From positions 1 through 15,502 of the forward strand of contig CAKQQG010000037.1 in NCBI GenBank assembly GCA_934270705.1: a stretch of 15,502 nucleotides of DNA. The letters run 5' to 3'. A model generated the notes under the pieces. It saw only the letters and a list, made by a program, of their open reading frames with translations. It was not told the origin of the DNA and did no database searches. The position numbers and the translations under genes were made by a program. Shown in pieces: positions 1 through 7,048 of this stretch (within the stretch, counting starts at the first letter, position 1; the number at the start of each line of letters is the position of its first letter). Source of the DNA: an uncultured Oxalobacter sp. Its GTDB lineage: Bacteria > Pseudomonadota > Gammaproteobacteria > Burkholderiales > Burkholderiaceae_D.

Positions 1-687
1 CGACAGCGCCGAGCCTGCGACCTTGTTTTTGCCGCTCATGTCGTAGGCGCGGCAGCCGTTTGCGCTGACTTCGTCGATGAGCATGAGTTTGCCGGTTTCT
101 GCATCCCTGCCCCATTCGATCTTGATATCCCAGAGGTCAAGCCCCTTCTGTTTGAACAGGTCATGAATCAATCCCATGGCGCGGGCGTTCAGTTCGATCA
201 GTTCGTTAAGGGTTTCGCGGGGCATCATGCCCAGTGCGACGATAGAGTCGGGAACGATCAGCGGATCGCCGCCTGCATCGTCCTTGATGGTGATTTCATA
301 AACAGGCGACGGAAAGACCATGCCATCCCTGACGCCCGGAACGGTTTTGTAGCGGCGGACGAAACTGCCGGTGCCTCTCCAGCGGCATACCCATTCCAGA
401 CCCGGTTTGAAAGTGACGGCTTTTCTGACGACCATGGACAGGTTGTCCAGATCGCAGGAAACCATGTGTGTGGGAATGCCGTTTGCGGCCAGATAGCTGA
501 AAATGGTGGTGGTCATCGACAGGCAGGCAAATCCCTGACCGGTCGCCAGCGAGTCCGATACGTTGTTGCCGCCCGGATCGACTTCTCCCTGATCGTTGAG
601 CGTCACTCTGTCCGTGAATTTCAGTTCCAGTGTGTAGTCGCCGTGGCTGTACACGTCTTTTGTTTTTCCGCGTTGCAAAAGCGCCAT
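1..687 (-). CDS. purC: Phosphoribosylaminoimidazole-succinocarboxamide synthase (SAICAR synthase), variant form, 3' end off the window
   Basis: PurC joins CAIR and aspartate with ATP in de novo purine synthesis, in the cytosol. 229 codons are visible from an ATG at 685-687, preceded by AAGGAAA about 8 bases upstream; the stop lies beyond base 1. Visible family motifs: the N-terminal GKTKDVY (residues 7-13), the nucleotide/substrate segment RGTGSFVRRY (104-113), DIKIEWG (187-193) and DEVSANGCRAYD (205-216), which matches the DE-S-x-x-x-x-R region of all PurC. The N-terminus lacks the TDRxSAFD motif of the usual long proteobacterial PurC and has FTDRV followed by DPGGNN instead, which I recall from short PurC versions common in Firmicutes. 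In that form only about 5-15 residues would be missing. It may be a transferred or second copy; the rest of the genome is not visible. Function is well supported, its origin is inference. Confidence 0.9.
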   Translation of the reverse strand, partial: MALLQRGKTKDVYSHGDYTLELKFTDRVTLNDQGEVDPGGNNVSDSLATGQGFACLSMTTTIFSYLAANGIPTHMVSCDLDNLSMVVRKAVTFKPGLEWVCRWRGTGSFVRRYKTVPGVRDGMVFPSPVYEITIKDDAGGDPLIVPDSIVALGMMPRETLNELIELNARAMGLIHDLFKQKGLDLWDIKIEWGRDAETGKLMLIDEVSANGCRAYDMSGKNKVAGSALS

Positions 688-1140
688 GCTGTGGTTTCCT
701 TTTTGTATGACCGTTGCCGGTAATGGGTTGAATGTTGTCAAACCGGAATTTTAAACGGAAAGTTTATAATTTGAGAACGTTTTTTTCTGTCACGCTAATT
801 TGGGCCGACTGTTTTCACGTTGCAAACAGGTGTCTGCGATGCAGTCGGAGTCGGGGACGGGGCAATACGGATATTTTCCGGGGATTTTGCGGTTTTGGGC
901 GATGGCATGATGCAAGGTCTGTCTGGTGCGCGTTTGCCGGAGTGCCGCCGATGGTGTCACGGATGGTTTTCAGAGGGAAAAGTATGGAAAGAATCCGTTT
1001 GCTGCATGCCATGCGATGTTATCATGCTGTATGCCGTTAGCAGGGTTCCGGAAGCGGTGTCGTGCGGCAGGATTGGTTTGCCGTTTGTCCGTCCGGGATC
1101 GTCGCTTCTTTGTCCAAGACTTTTGAAAGGAATGAAAAAA
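688..1140. other. Intergenic gap between divergent purC and flavin reductase genes
   Basis: About 450 bases without a convincing gene. Reading frames cross it on both strands, including one in frame with the flavin reductase from 820. Their translations are rich in Cys, Arg and Trp, match no family I know and have no good ribosome binding site. The only structure I see is the AT-rich promoter-like patch near 760-795. Confidence 0.5.
763..793 (-). promoter_or_regulatory. Possible purC promoter
   Basis: Read on the minus strand, GTGACA (788-793) is followed after 19 bases by TATAAA (763-768), about 75 bases upstream of the purC ATG. The spacer is longer than the ideal 17. A perfect TATAAT also lies on the plus strand at 765-770 but without a recognisable -35 box, so the site could fire in either direction. 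Weak, pattern-based call. Confidence 0.25.
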
Positions 1141-1722
1141 ATGAGTGGATTTCGTCCTGTACCTCTTGAATATGCGACCAGACTGATCAATCATGGTCCG
1201 ACGATTATGGTCACCAGCCGCAGCAGGGATGGCAAGAAGCGCAATGTGATGACCGCGGCATGGTCCACGCTGGTGGAGTTCGATCCGCCGCGTCTGGTTG
1301 TCGTCATCAACAAGGATGCCTATACCCGTTCGCTGATCGAGGAAAGCGGCATGTTTGCGGTTTGCGTCCCGACGGTTTCCATCGTCAATCAGGTTTATGC
1401 GGTCGGTAGCGTTTCCGGACGTGACACGGACAAATTCACGCAGTTCGGCCTGGTGGCGGAAAAAAGTCGGGAGCTCGATATTCCGGTGATCGAAAAAGGA
1501 TGCGTGGCCTGGCTGGAATGTCGCCTGTTGCCGGAACCGGGGCCGCAGGAACGTTACGATACCTGTTTCGGCGAGGTGGTTTCCGCAGCGGCGGACGAAC
1601 GCATTTTCAAGGATGGTCTGTGGAATTTCACGAAGGAAAACCGCGATTTGCATACCATCCACCATCTGGGCGGCGGCAATTTCGTCGTCAGCGGCGACAT
1701 GGTGCACGCCCGCGAAATCTAG
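1141..1722 (+). CDS. Flavin reductase family protein (FMN-binding split barrel)
   Basis: 193 residues. Members of this DIM6/NtaB-type flavin reductase family bind FMN and reduce flavins with NAD(P)H or act as small FMN enzymes; the substrate of this branch is unknown. The sequence has the family's characteristic run: RPVPLEYATRLINHGPT (5-21), a RNVMTAAW segment (35-41) followed by FDPPR (47-51), VGSVSGRDTDKF (88-99), and CVAWLECRLLPEP (121-133) leading to YDTCFGEVV. It ends in HTIHHLGGG (171-179). There is no signal peptide or membrane segment, so it is cytosolic. Two ATGs compete, at 1132 and 1141. AAAGGA at 1126-1131 sits 9 bases before the second and practically touches the first, so 1141 is chosen. 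The frame stays open upstream to 820, but that part has no family match. It stands alone, convergent with the phosphatase gene 58 bases downstream. Confidence 0.85.
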   Translation: MSGFRPVPLEYATRLINHGPTIMVTSRSRDGKKRNVMTAAWSTLVEFDPPRLVVVINKDAYTRSLIEESGMFAVCVPTVSIVNQVYAVGSVSGRDTDKFTQFGLVAEKSRELDIPVIEKGCVAWLECRLLPEPGPQERYDTCFGEVVSAAADERIFKDGLWNFTKENRDLHTIHHLGGGNFVVSGDMVHAREI

Positions 1723-1780
1723 GTTGCGGTATGCCCTGCCCTTGCATGGCGATGTCCGGGTATTTCATGCGGCGGCAGGG

Positions 1781-2998
1781 TTATGGTGCGCAGGCGTCAT
1801 CGACAGCCTGCGAAAAGGCTTCCGGCGTATAGGCCGGTTTGCCGGTGATGACGTGTTCCGGTATGACGACAGGTGCAGGCGTGCTGTGCAGTGTCCGGTA
1901 TGTCGGGGCATGGTAGTCGATGCGGACTTCATGGCTGCCGTCCGCTTTTTGCCAGAGTCCGAAATGGATGAAGCTGCCCGGAAAGATGGAATTGGTTCCC
2001 TGCCCGGGCAGGTCCCAGTCAATGCCGAGCAATCCGCCGATAGCGGCGATATTCGTGTCATGGCCGACAAGTATGGACAGTGCCGGCGATGCGTCCGACA
2101 GCAAGGTATCGCGGATATGGCGCAACAGGTCGCTGCTACCGGCTTTTGCCAGTATTGGGGCGCGGTGGATCGCATCGAATATCCTGTCATGCAGCGGGAC
2201 GATTTCCTGCAGAACGGCTTGATCGGCCTGTCCCCATCCCGCGTTCTTTCCGGGCCATTGCCCGTATTCCAGTAACATGATTTCAGCCAGTGCGGATGCG
2301 ATCGGCCATTTTCCGCTCATGACCAATCGTGCATTGGCGGAATCGATGGAGAGTGTTGTCGCCAGTTTTTCCAGCGGAATGTTTTGTTTTTGCAGGGATG
2401 GCAAGCTGCAACAGCCGGTGATTTCCTGTATCCGGCCGATGGCGGATGTGATGGCGGCATCGTTTTCCAGTGCCTGAAGCCGGTCATTGACCTGTTCCAG
2501 CGCGGCTTGCCGGTCGATTTTCCTGTATGCCGCACGATCGGGGTGAAAGAGACGGTCATAGCGGTTTCCGTGTTGCGGTTTGATCCCGCAGTTCGGGAAA
2601 AGTCCTTCGGAAATGGCCATGGCCGTCCGGATGGTACGCTGGTCCTTGTCGGCGATCAATGAATAGTGTTCCGGTTCGGGGCACCCGTTTTCCGGCAACA
2701 GGGCATATCGGGACAATTCCGGTTTGAGGGCTTGCCATTGCGCCAGTACCAGTTCATATCCGCGTGGCGTGAGTTCTCCCGGTGAGACCGGCCAGACGGG
2801 CCAGGGTTTGTCGGCCCATGACGCCAGTTTCGCGGGGGACTGGGTGGGTGCGCGTACGCCATGGCGGCTGAAGATGACGGAACGTATGAGATGTTCTGCG
2901 GATGGATGTCTTTCGCTCACAGAGGCGGCATAAAGACTGGTCGTGCTGGAAATGGCGGCGATCAAAAACGCTGCCAGATATCGGGATATGGATTTCAT
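1781..2998 (-). CDS. Periplasmic histidine acid phosphatase, phytase / glucose-1-phosphatase type
   Basis: 405 residues, close to the length of E. coli AppA and Agp. The enzyme forms a phosphohistidine intermediate and removes phosphate from phytate, sugar phosphates or other monoesters. A signal peptide is clear: a basic start, a hydrophobic core to about residue 22, and likely cleavage after SLYA (24). The catalytic motif RHGVRAPT spans 45-52 (nucleophile H46). The second arginine region is DQRTIRTA (119-126) and the proton-donor motif GHDTN spans 312-316. Cysteines at 106, 137, 196, 197 and 403 fit disulfide bonding in the periplasm. The glycine-rich motif after the HD site reads PGSFIHFGLW (340-349), whereas AppA has a GGE-type motif here, so the C-terminal substrate pocket is altered. 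Start: the ATG at 2996-2998 begins the signal peptide; an open frame up to 3217 is ignored. The ribosome binding site is weak. The phytase assignment is by resemblance, and the physiological substrate is unknown. Confidence 0.85.
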   Translation of the reverse strand: MKSISRYLAAFLIAAISSTTSLYAASVSERHPSAEHLIRSVIFSRHGVRAPTQSPAKLASWADKPWPVWPVSPGELTPRGYELVLAQWQALKPELSRYALLPENGCPEPEHYSLIADKDQRTIRTAMAISEGLFPNCGIKPQHGNRYDRLFHPDRAAYRKIDRQAALEQVNDRLQALENDAAITSAIGRIQEITGCCSLPSLQKQNIPLEKLATTLSIDSANARLVMSGKWPIASALAEIMLLEYGQWPGKNAGWGQADQAVLQEIVPLHDRIFDAIHRAPILAKAGSSDLLRHIRDTLLSDASPALSILVGHDTNIAAIGGLLGIDWDLPGQGTNSIFPGSFIHFGLWQKADGSHEVRIDYHAPTYRTLHSTPAPVVIPEHVITGKPAYTPEAFSQAVDDACAP

Positions 2999-3056
2999 GG
3001 TGAGCCTGCCGTTTGTCAGGGAATGAAACGATTTTGCCAATGTCGCCATGCCGCCG

Positions 3057-3074
3057 GTTTGTCCACGGGCAAAC
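3057..3074. repeat. Inverted repeat in the divergent phosphatase/permease promoter region
   Basis: GTTTG-T-CC and GGCAAAC flank a three-base centre, giving a seven-pair stem with one bulged T. It lies about 60 bases upstream of the phosphatase start and 120 bases upstream of the permease start, in a 197-base divergent gap. It could be an operator or an RNA hairpin; nothing in the sequence decides. Confidence 0.3.
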
Positions 3075-3195
3075 ATATGTGGCATGGCGGCAAAAAGCGT
3101 GCGGATTGGTCTGCGGTACGGCAAAAGGATATCCTGTATGCCATGCGGGTGGTGTAACATGCTGTATTGCTTTCCTATCCGGGTTGGATTTTCAG

Positions 3196-4107
3196 ATGTG
3201 TCTTTCCGATACGGCACGGGGTTACTGGCTGGCTTTGCTGGCGACCGTGCTATGGAGTACCGTGTTTCCGCTGGTCAGGGTGTTGCCCGGGACTTTGTCG
3301 CCGGTCGAGCTGGCGTTCTGGCGATGGCTGTTCACGTTTTTGTGTATGGCGCCTTTCGGTATGCTTTCCCTCAAAAGTCACTGGGCGCTGGTATGCGGCA
3401 ACTGGAAATGGCTTTTGCCTGCCGGGGTGCTGGGATTTTCGGCATACAGTATTCTGATGTTCGAGGCGGGACATACCACGGATGCCACCAATATGTCGCT
3501 GATCGCTGCCACGGCGCCGGTTTTCATGGCGTTTCTGGCGTGTACGTTCATGGGCGAGCGGCTGTCGCCGCTGCAATTCGTCGGGCTGGCTGTCGCCGTG
3601 ACGGGAGTCGTCGTGCTGGTACTGGAAGGTGACTGGCGTCATTTGGCAAACCTGTCGTTCACGATGGGCGACTTGTGGATGCTGGCTGCGGCATTTCTGT
3701 TTGCGATATACAGTATGCTGGTCAGACGGCGTCCTGCCGCCCTGCCCCAGAAGGTTTTCATGATGGCGATGCTGGGGTGCAGCGTGCTGGCGCTCTCTCC
3801 CCTGATGGCGGTGTCGGCCGTCCGTCCGGATTATGCATTGCCGGACGCAACGACGATGCTTATCATGCTTTATATCGCGGCGATTCCGACACTGACCGGT
3901 TATCTGCTCTGGAACCGTTCGGTCGAATATATCGGCGCGGCGCGCGCCGGCATCGTCTATTACAGTATTCCGCTGTTCAGCAGTCTGGAAGCGGTGGTTT
4001 TTTTGCATGAACAAGTCTCGTTTTCCCAGATCGCCGGTGGCGTGCTGATAATCGGCGGGATTTTGCTCTCCTCGCTCAATATTCTGAAAACGCTTCGTCG
4101 AAGCTGA
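3196..4107 (+). CDS. EamA/DMT-family permease (drug/metabolite transporter, RhaT-like)
   Basis: 303 residues, the usual length for ten-helix members of the drug/metabolite transporter superfamily in the inner membrane. Two EamA repeats are visible. The first runs from WLALLATVLWSTVFP (about 11-25) to the glycine/valine-rich helix AVAVTGVVVLVLE. The second runs from GDLWMLAAAFLFAIYSMLVRR to the last helix IAGGVLIIGGILLSSLNI. Each repeat has the family's signature near its end: MGERLSPLQFVGLAVAVTG in the first and HEQVSFSQIAGGVLIIGG in the second. The protein ends with a short basic tail. Family members export amino acids, nucleotides or other metabolites, and sequence alone does not say which. 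The ATG at 3196 begins just before the first helix; the ribosome binding site is poor, and a TTG at 3184 is an alternative. It is transcribed away from the phosphatase gene. The flavodoxin follows after about 150 bases and probably has its own promoter. Confidence 0.85.
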   Translation: MCLSDTARGYWLALLATVLWSTVFPLVRVLPGTLSPVELAFWRWLFTFLCMAPFGMLSLKSHWALVCGNWKWLLPAGVLGFSAYSILMFEAGHTTDATNMSLIAATAPVFMAFLACTFMGERLSPLQFVGLAVAVTGVVVLVLEGDWRHLANLSFTMGDLWMLAAAFLFAIYSMLVRRRPAALPQKVFMMAMLGCSVLALSPLMAVSAVRPDYALPDATTMLIMLYIAAIPTLTGYLLWNRSVEYIGAARAGIVYYSIPLFSSLEAVVFLHEQVSFSQIAGGVLIIGGILLSSLNILKTLRRS

Positions 4108-4211
4108 AACGGCAGCGTTTGGGTCGGTTTGTCCCTGATCTCAAGGTGGAGAGAATCAGGCAATAACCGGGTATTTTCGTTGCTTTCGTTACGTCACACC
4201 GGCAGGTATTC

Positions 4212-4240
4212 TTGTTCACGAATGGTGCCATATATATAGA
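4212..4240 (+). promoter_or_regulatory. Putative sigma-70 promoter of the flavodoxin gene
   Basis: TTGTTC (4212-4217) and TATAGA (4235-4240) are separated by exactly 17 bases inside an AT-rich run (tatatataga). Transcription would begin near 4247, leaving a very short leader of about 13 bases that still includes most or all of the strong GGAGG site. The boxes match consensus only partly. Confidence 0.4.
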
Positions 4241-4259
4241 CAAAGTGATGGAGGTGAGC

Positions 4260-4799
4260 ATGGCTGGCAGACTGATCGCATACTACTCAAGAGACGGGGA
4301 AAACTATTGCGATGGACGTATTGTGGATCTGGCGGAAGGCAATACGCAGGTGATAGCGAAAAAAATACAGCATTTCACAGGTGGCGATTTGTTTCGTATC
4401 GAACCGCTGCATCCCTACCCTGCCGGTTATGATGACGCTGTCGAACTGGCACAACAGGAGCTGAAAAAGCATGTCCGTCCTGAACTGGCCGGTTCGCCCT
4501 GTCCGGCAGAACGCTACGATATCGTGTATCTGGGGTATCCGATCTGGTGGGGTGTGATGCCGATGCCGGTACTGACCTTTCTGGAACAGTATGATTTTTC
4601 CGGCAAGACGGTGATTCCGTTCTGTACGCACGAAGGCAGCGGAATGGGCGACAGTGTCGCGTATATCCGCCGGAGTTGTCCGGGAGCGCGCATACTTGAA
4701 GGTCTGGCGCTTTACGGCAGCCGGCGTGACCGTTCGGATCAGGCCATCCGTGCCTGGCTGGACAAGACGGAAGCCGCGCTGAAAGTCAGCGGCGCCTGA
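4260..4799 (+). CDS. Flavodoxin (Flavodoxin_4-type FMN protein)
   Basis: 179 residues; a cytosolic FMN-binding electron carrier or flavodoxin-like oxidoreductase. The first beta strand and phosphate loop are LIAYYSRDGENY (5-16). After an insertion the loop is followed by EGNTQVIAKKI (26-36), an arrangement I recall from flavodoxin-like proteins of Firmicutes and other anaerobes. Next come DLFRIEP (43-49) and the aromatic FMN-side loop LGYPIWWGVMPMPV (91-104). The second cofactor loop is PFCTHEGSGMGDS (120-132). The ATG at 4260 is preceded by GGAGG (4250-4254) at 5 bases, one of the best ribosome binding sites in the window; starts at 4212 and 4248 lie too far upstream or inside that site. The last 14 bases overlap the convergent exonuclease gene. 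The redox partner is unknown. In an anaerobe it could serve pyruvate or hydrogen metabolism, but this is speculation. Confidence 0.88.
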   Translation: MAGRLIAYYSRDGENYCDGRIVDLAEGNTQVIAKKIQHFTGGDLFRIEPLHPYPAGYDDAVELAQQELKKHVRPELAGSPCPAERYDIVYLGYPIWWGVMPMPVLTFLEQYDFSGKTVIPFCTHEGSGMGDSVAYIRRSCPGARILEGLALYGSRRDRSDQAIRAWLDKTEAALKVSGA

Positions 4800-5814
4800 A
4801 TCGGTCGGCGGCTGTCCGGATTTCAAAACCGGCACGGTCGGAGCCGTTGGGATACAGTTCATCCAGAAAATTTTTTTCATCGGCCAGCGCGGATTCAGGG
4901 ATTTCTTTCCACCAGTGCCGGTTGGCGCCGGATGTGCCGTCATGCCAGCGGTAACCGCGGGTTTTCAGGGTGTCGCGCGCCTCGAACGGTGCGCCGAATG
5001 CGTGAACGATGACCGTTTTCCGGATTGCCTGTTCGAGCAGATCGGCCATCGCGTCAGGATGGATATGCAGCAGCCATGCCAGTGCCAGACAGTCGATGGT
5101 GGCGCGGTGGGCTTCGTAGAAGTATCCGGATTTGAGCGACAGATCCTCGAGCTTGCGGCGGGAAAAGCCGAGCCGGTTCCAGTCGATGCCTTCCAGCGAG
5201 CAGGCCCAGTTCATGTCATCGAAACCCGTGAAGCGTTTTTCGAAAAACGGCCGGTCGAACGAAGCGTTGTGTGCCACGATCAGGGAAACATTGTCCAGAC
5301 AGTCTGCGACGGTTTTTTCGTCGATGCGTTTGCCGCGCACCATGTCGTCGGTGATGCCGGTCAGTTCCGTGATGAATGGCGAAAGCGGCTTGCCCGGATC
5401 TTCGTAGGCGCTGATGATCCGGTCGATGGATACGAGTTTTTTCGCCGATGGCGAAAACGAGGCACGAACGAGTCCGAGTTCGATAATGGCATCCGATTCG
5501 GCGGACAGGCCGGTGGTTTCCGTATCCAGAAACACGATGGAAAGTTCGTCTCCGATGGCTTTGTCCAGTTCACATGGCAGAATCAGCCCGGGTTTCGTCA
5601 GCGGAATGCGTTCCAGCAGACGGAAATCGTCGGTTTGTGCAATGAGGCGTTTGAGACGCTCCCGGATCGGCGGACGTTCCTTGCGGATCGTTTCGGATTT
5701 CGGTTGTTCGGGAGCGGCATCGAAAAGATCGGGTTGCCGTGGTGAAAACAGGTCTCCGTTCATGGGGTTGGCTGCATTCGTTGAAAACAGGGGCAATGAT
5801 ACATCCTGATCCAT
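4786..5814 (-). CDS. DnaQ-like 3'-5' exonuclease (DEDDh) with C-terminal accessory domain
   Basis: 342 residues. The exonuclease core (about 92-250) has all three motifs: FLDTETTGL with catalytic D97 and E99, AHNASFDRPFF with D187, and HRATID with H236 and D241, the five-residue spacing of DEDDh enzymes such as Pol III epsilon. These remove nucleotides from DNA or RNA 3' ends using two metal ions. Two regions flank the core. The N-terminal about 90 residues are disordered-looking and carry three LF motifs (SLPLF 6-10, DLF 21-23, QPDLF 27-31). The C-terminal domain contains LKTRGYRWHDG (283-293) and a WW pair (301-302), a pattern I recall from stand-alone proteobacterial exonucleases. There is no polymerase-binding tail like that of DnaQ, so a repair or clean-up role is likelier than replicative proofreading. 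The start at 5814 has a weak ribosome binding site. The symporter gene lies 48 bases upstream on the same strand and may be co-transcribed. Confidence 0.85.
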   Translation of the reverse strand: MDQDVSLPLFSTNAANPMNGDLFSPRQPDLFDAAPEQPKSETIRKERPPIRERLKRLIAQTDDFRLLERIPLTKPGLILPCELDKAIGDELSIVFLDTETTGLSAESDAIIELGLVRASFSPSAKKLVSIDRIISAYEDPGKPLSPFITELTGITDDMVRGKRIDEKTVADCLDNVSLIVAHNASFDRPFFEKRFTGFDDMNWACSLEGIDWNRLGFSRRKLEDLSLKSGYFYEAHRATIDCLALAWLLHIHPDAMADLLEQAIRKTVIVHAFGAPFEARDTLKTRGYRWHDGTSGANRHWWKEIPESALADEKNFLDELYPNGSDRAGFEIRTAADRFRRR

Positions 5815-5862
5815 TTTCTGACGACTGTTTCGCGCAGGCAGCCCTTTCAGGCATGCTCCGGT

Positions 5863-6768
5863 TTATGGTTGCGTTTTTTTGCGTTCCATCCAGAGCTGCC
5901 AGGCGTTGAACAGGTTTTGCCAGACGATATAGGCGCTGGCGCTGACGGCGACGATCGGGGTGAGATAGGTTTGGGACAACCATGCGGCCAGAATGGCGTT
6001 TTTCTGGCCGAGCGCCTGTCCGCTGGTGATGCGTTCGCCGAAAAAGACGCCGAGCCATTTGCCGAATGTGAACAGGACGCAGCAAACGACTACGGCAATA
6101 CCACCCAGCCAGAGGGTCGTCATATGATCCGACGGTTCGTTGACGAGTGTATGGACGGTTTTTCCGATCACGATCATCAGCGTGACGCCCCACAGGTAAA
6201 AGGCGGCTTCCTGCCAGTCGGCCAGTTTGCTCTGGATGGCGGGGACATACCGTTTCAGAAACCATGCGGTCAACAGTGGCAGAACGAGTACGGGGAATAC
6301 TTTTTGCGAGATGATGAAAAATGCCTGCATAAACCCGATGCCGTTTTCCATGGGATGGATGATCGGGAAAAACAACGGCGCGGCAATCGCCGTCCCCAGA
6401 TTCGACAGCACCATGTAACTTGTCAGACTGCCGGGATTGCCACCCAGTTTTTGCGTGATGACGGCCGCTGCGGTACCCGTCGGCGTCATGATGCAGACCA
6501 TGGCCGCTTCGGCCAGCAGTGTGTTCACCGGTTTGAGGATGAAATAGACAGCTATCGCCCCTCCGATTTGCAACGCGACCTGCAACCAGTGCAGCGGCCG
6601 GAAACGCAGGCTGGAAAAAGGCATTTTGCAAAATGTCAGTAACAGCATGGTGAAAATGAAGTAAGGCACCAGTGCGCCGAAATGTCTCCACAAAGGAAAA
6701 CCGATCGCGCCGATGACAATGGCGAGCGGCAACGTCCAGTTTTTGACGAATGTGATAATGACGTTCAT
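5863..6768 (-). CDS. Bile acid:sodium symporter-family (BASS/BART superfamily) membrane carrier
   Basis: 301 residues and about ten hydrophobic segments, the usual size and shape of bacterial BASS proteins. These inner-membrane carriers import organic anions with sodium. Supporting segments are the conserved middle crossover MTPTGTAAAVITQKLGG (residues about 94-110) and the second-repeat region GQKNAILAAWLSQTYLTP (about 254-271), which is equivalent to the second crossover helices. The C-terminus is short and basic (ERKKTQP). An AAGGAG ribosome binding site lies about 8 bases before the ATG at 6766-6768, so the start is secure. The gene is preceded by an AT-rich promoter-like block and a perfect inverted repeat, suggesting its own regulated promoter. 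The exonuclease gene follows after 48 bases with no visible terminator. The substrate cannot be read from sequence: bile acids are only the family namesake, and steroid-like or carboxylate compounds are equally possible. Confidence 0.8.
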   Translation of the reverse strand: MNVIITFVKNWTLPLAIVIGAIGFPLWRHFGALVPYFIFTMLLLTFCKMPFSSLRFRPLHWLQVALQIGGAIAVYFILKPVNTLLAEAAMVCIMTPTGTAAAVITQKLGGNPGSLTSYMVLSNLGTAIAAPLFFPIIHPMENGIGFMQAFFIISQKVFPVLVLPLLTAWFLKRYVPAIQSKLADWQEAAFYLWGVTLMIVIGKTVHTLVNEPSDHMTTLWLGGIAVVVCCVLFTFGKWLGVFFGERITSGQALGQKNAILAAWLSQTYLTPIVAVSASAYIVWQNLFNAWQLWMERKKTQP

Positions 6769-6803
6769 GATCTTTCTCCTTCTTCGGAAAAGCGAAACAC
6801 TTT

Positions 6804-6821
6804 GACTGTCTATGTACAGTC
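6804..6821. promoter_or_regulatory. Palindromic operator candidate upstream of the symporter gene
   Basis: GACTGT and ACAGTC form a perfect inverted repeat around six bases, centred about 45 bases upstream of the symporter ATG. It sits just downstream (in the gene's sense) of the AT-rich promoter-like block at 6832-6890. A dimeric regulator bound here would block transcription. No regulator gene lies next to it. Confidence 0.4.
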
Positions 6822-6831
6822 TAGCGCGTCA

Positions 6832-6843
6832 TTATCTATATAA
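6832..6843 (-). promoter_or_regulatory. Putative -10 region (TTATATAGATAA) of the symporter gene
   Basis: On the minus strand this block contains GATAAT- and TATAGA-like -10 hexamers, 64-75 bases before the ATG. It is preceded by an A/T-rich stretch to about 6890 that could act as an UP element. No clear -35 box is seen. The same 12 bases occur upstream of rluC. Confidence 0.35.
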
Positions 6844-6922
6844 AAAATACTTTTTTAATTCATAATTTATATTTTCATTGTATGAATTTTCGATCAGGCG
6901 GCATGATGGCGTGACGGGAATG

Positions 6923-6979
6923 GCGGCTTGAAGCCGCATGCGGGAATACGGCTGTCAATGACGTTTTACGACGAAAACG
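6923..6979. repeat. Two small hairpins downstream of the deacetylase operon
   Basis: GCGGCT-tga-AGCCGC (6923-6937) and CGTTTT-acgacg-AAAACG (6962-6979) lie 70-126 bases beyond the stop of the PIG-L gene, read on the minus strand. Neither is followed by a T run, so they are not classical terminators, but they could protect or end the operon message. The 280-base gap 6769-7048 holds no gene that I can support. Confidence 0.3.
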
Positions 6980-7048
6980 GACAGGTATCGTTCAGGTGAT
7001 GTCAATGTCCGGCATATCGGTCAGTTCCGTGGGCATGGCGTACCCGGT

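Noticed and set aside
820..1131. In-frame upstream extension of the flavin reductase gene (about 104 codons)
   Set aside because: The extra residues are Cys/Gly/Met-rich with no family match, no ribosome binding site precedes them, and the normal family N-terminus starts right after the good site at 1126-1131.
1734..1780. CCCTGCC / GGCAGGG repeat between the convergent flavin reductase and phosphatase genes as a bidirectional terminator
   Set aside because: The loop is 33 bases, the arms only 7, and no T run follows on either strand.
4092..4160. Small hairpins after the permease gene (GCTTC-gtc-GAAGC and CCTGAT/ATCAGG) as a terminator
   Set aside because: Short stems without T runs; too weak to call.
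6995..7048. In-frame continuation (17 codons, then TGA) after the TAA stop of the PIG-L gene
   Set aside because: It could reflect a recent stop mutation or readthrough, but the protein is already complete for the family and 17 open codons are expected by chance.
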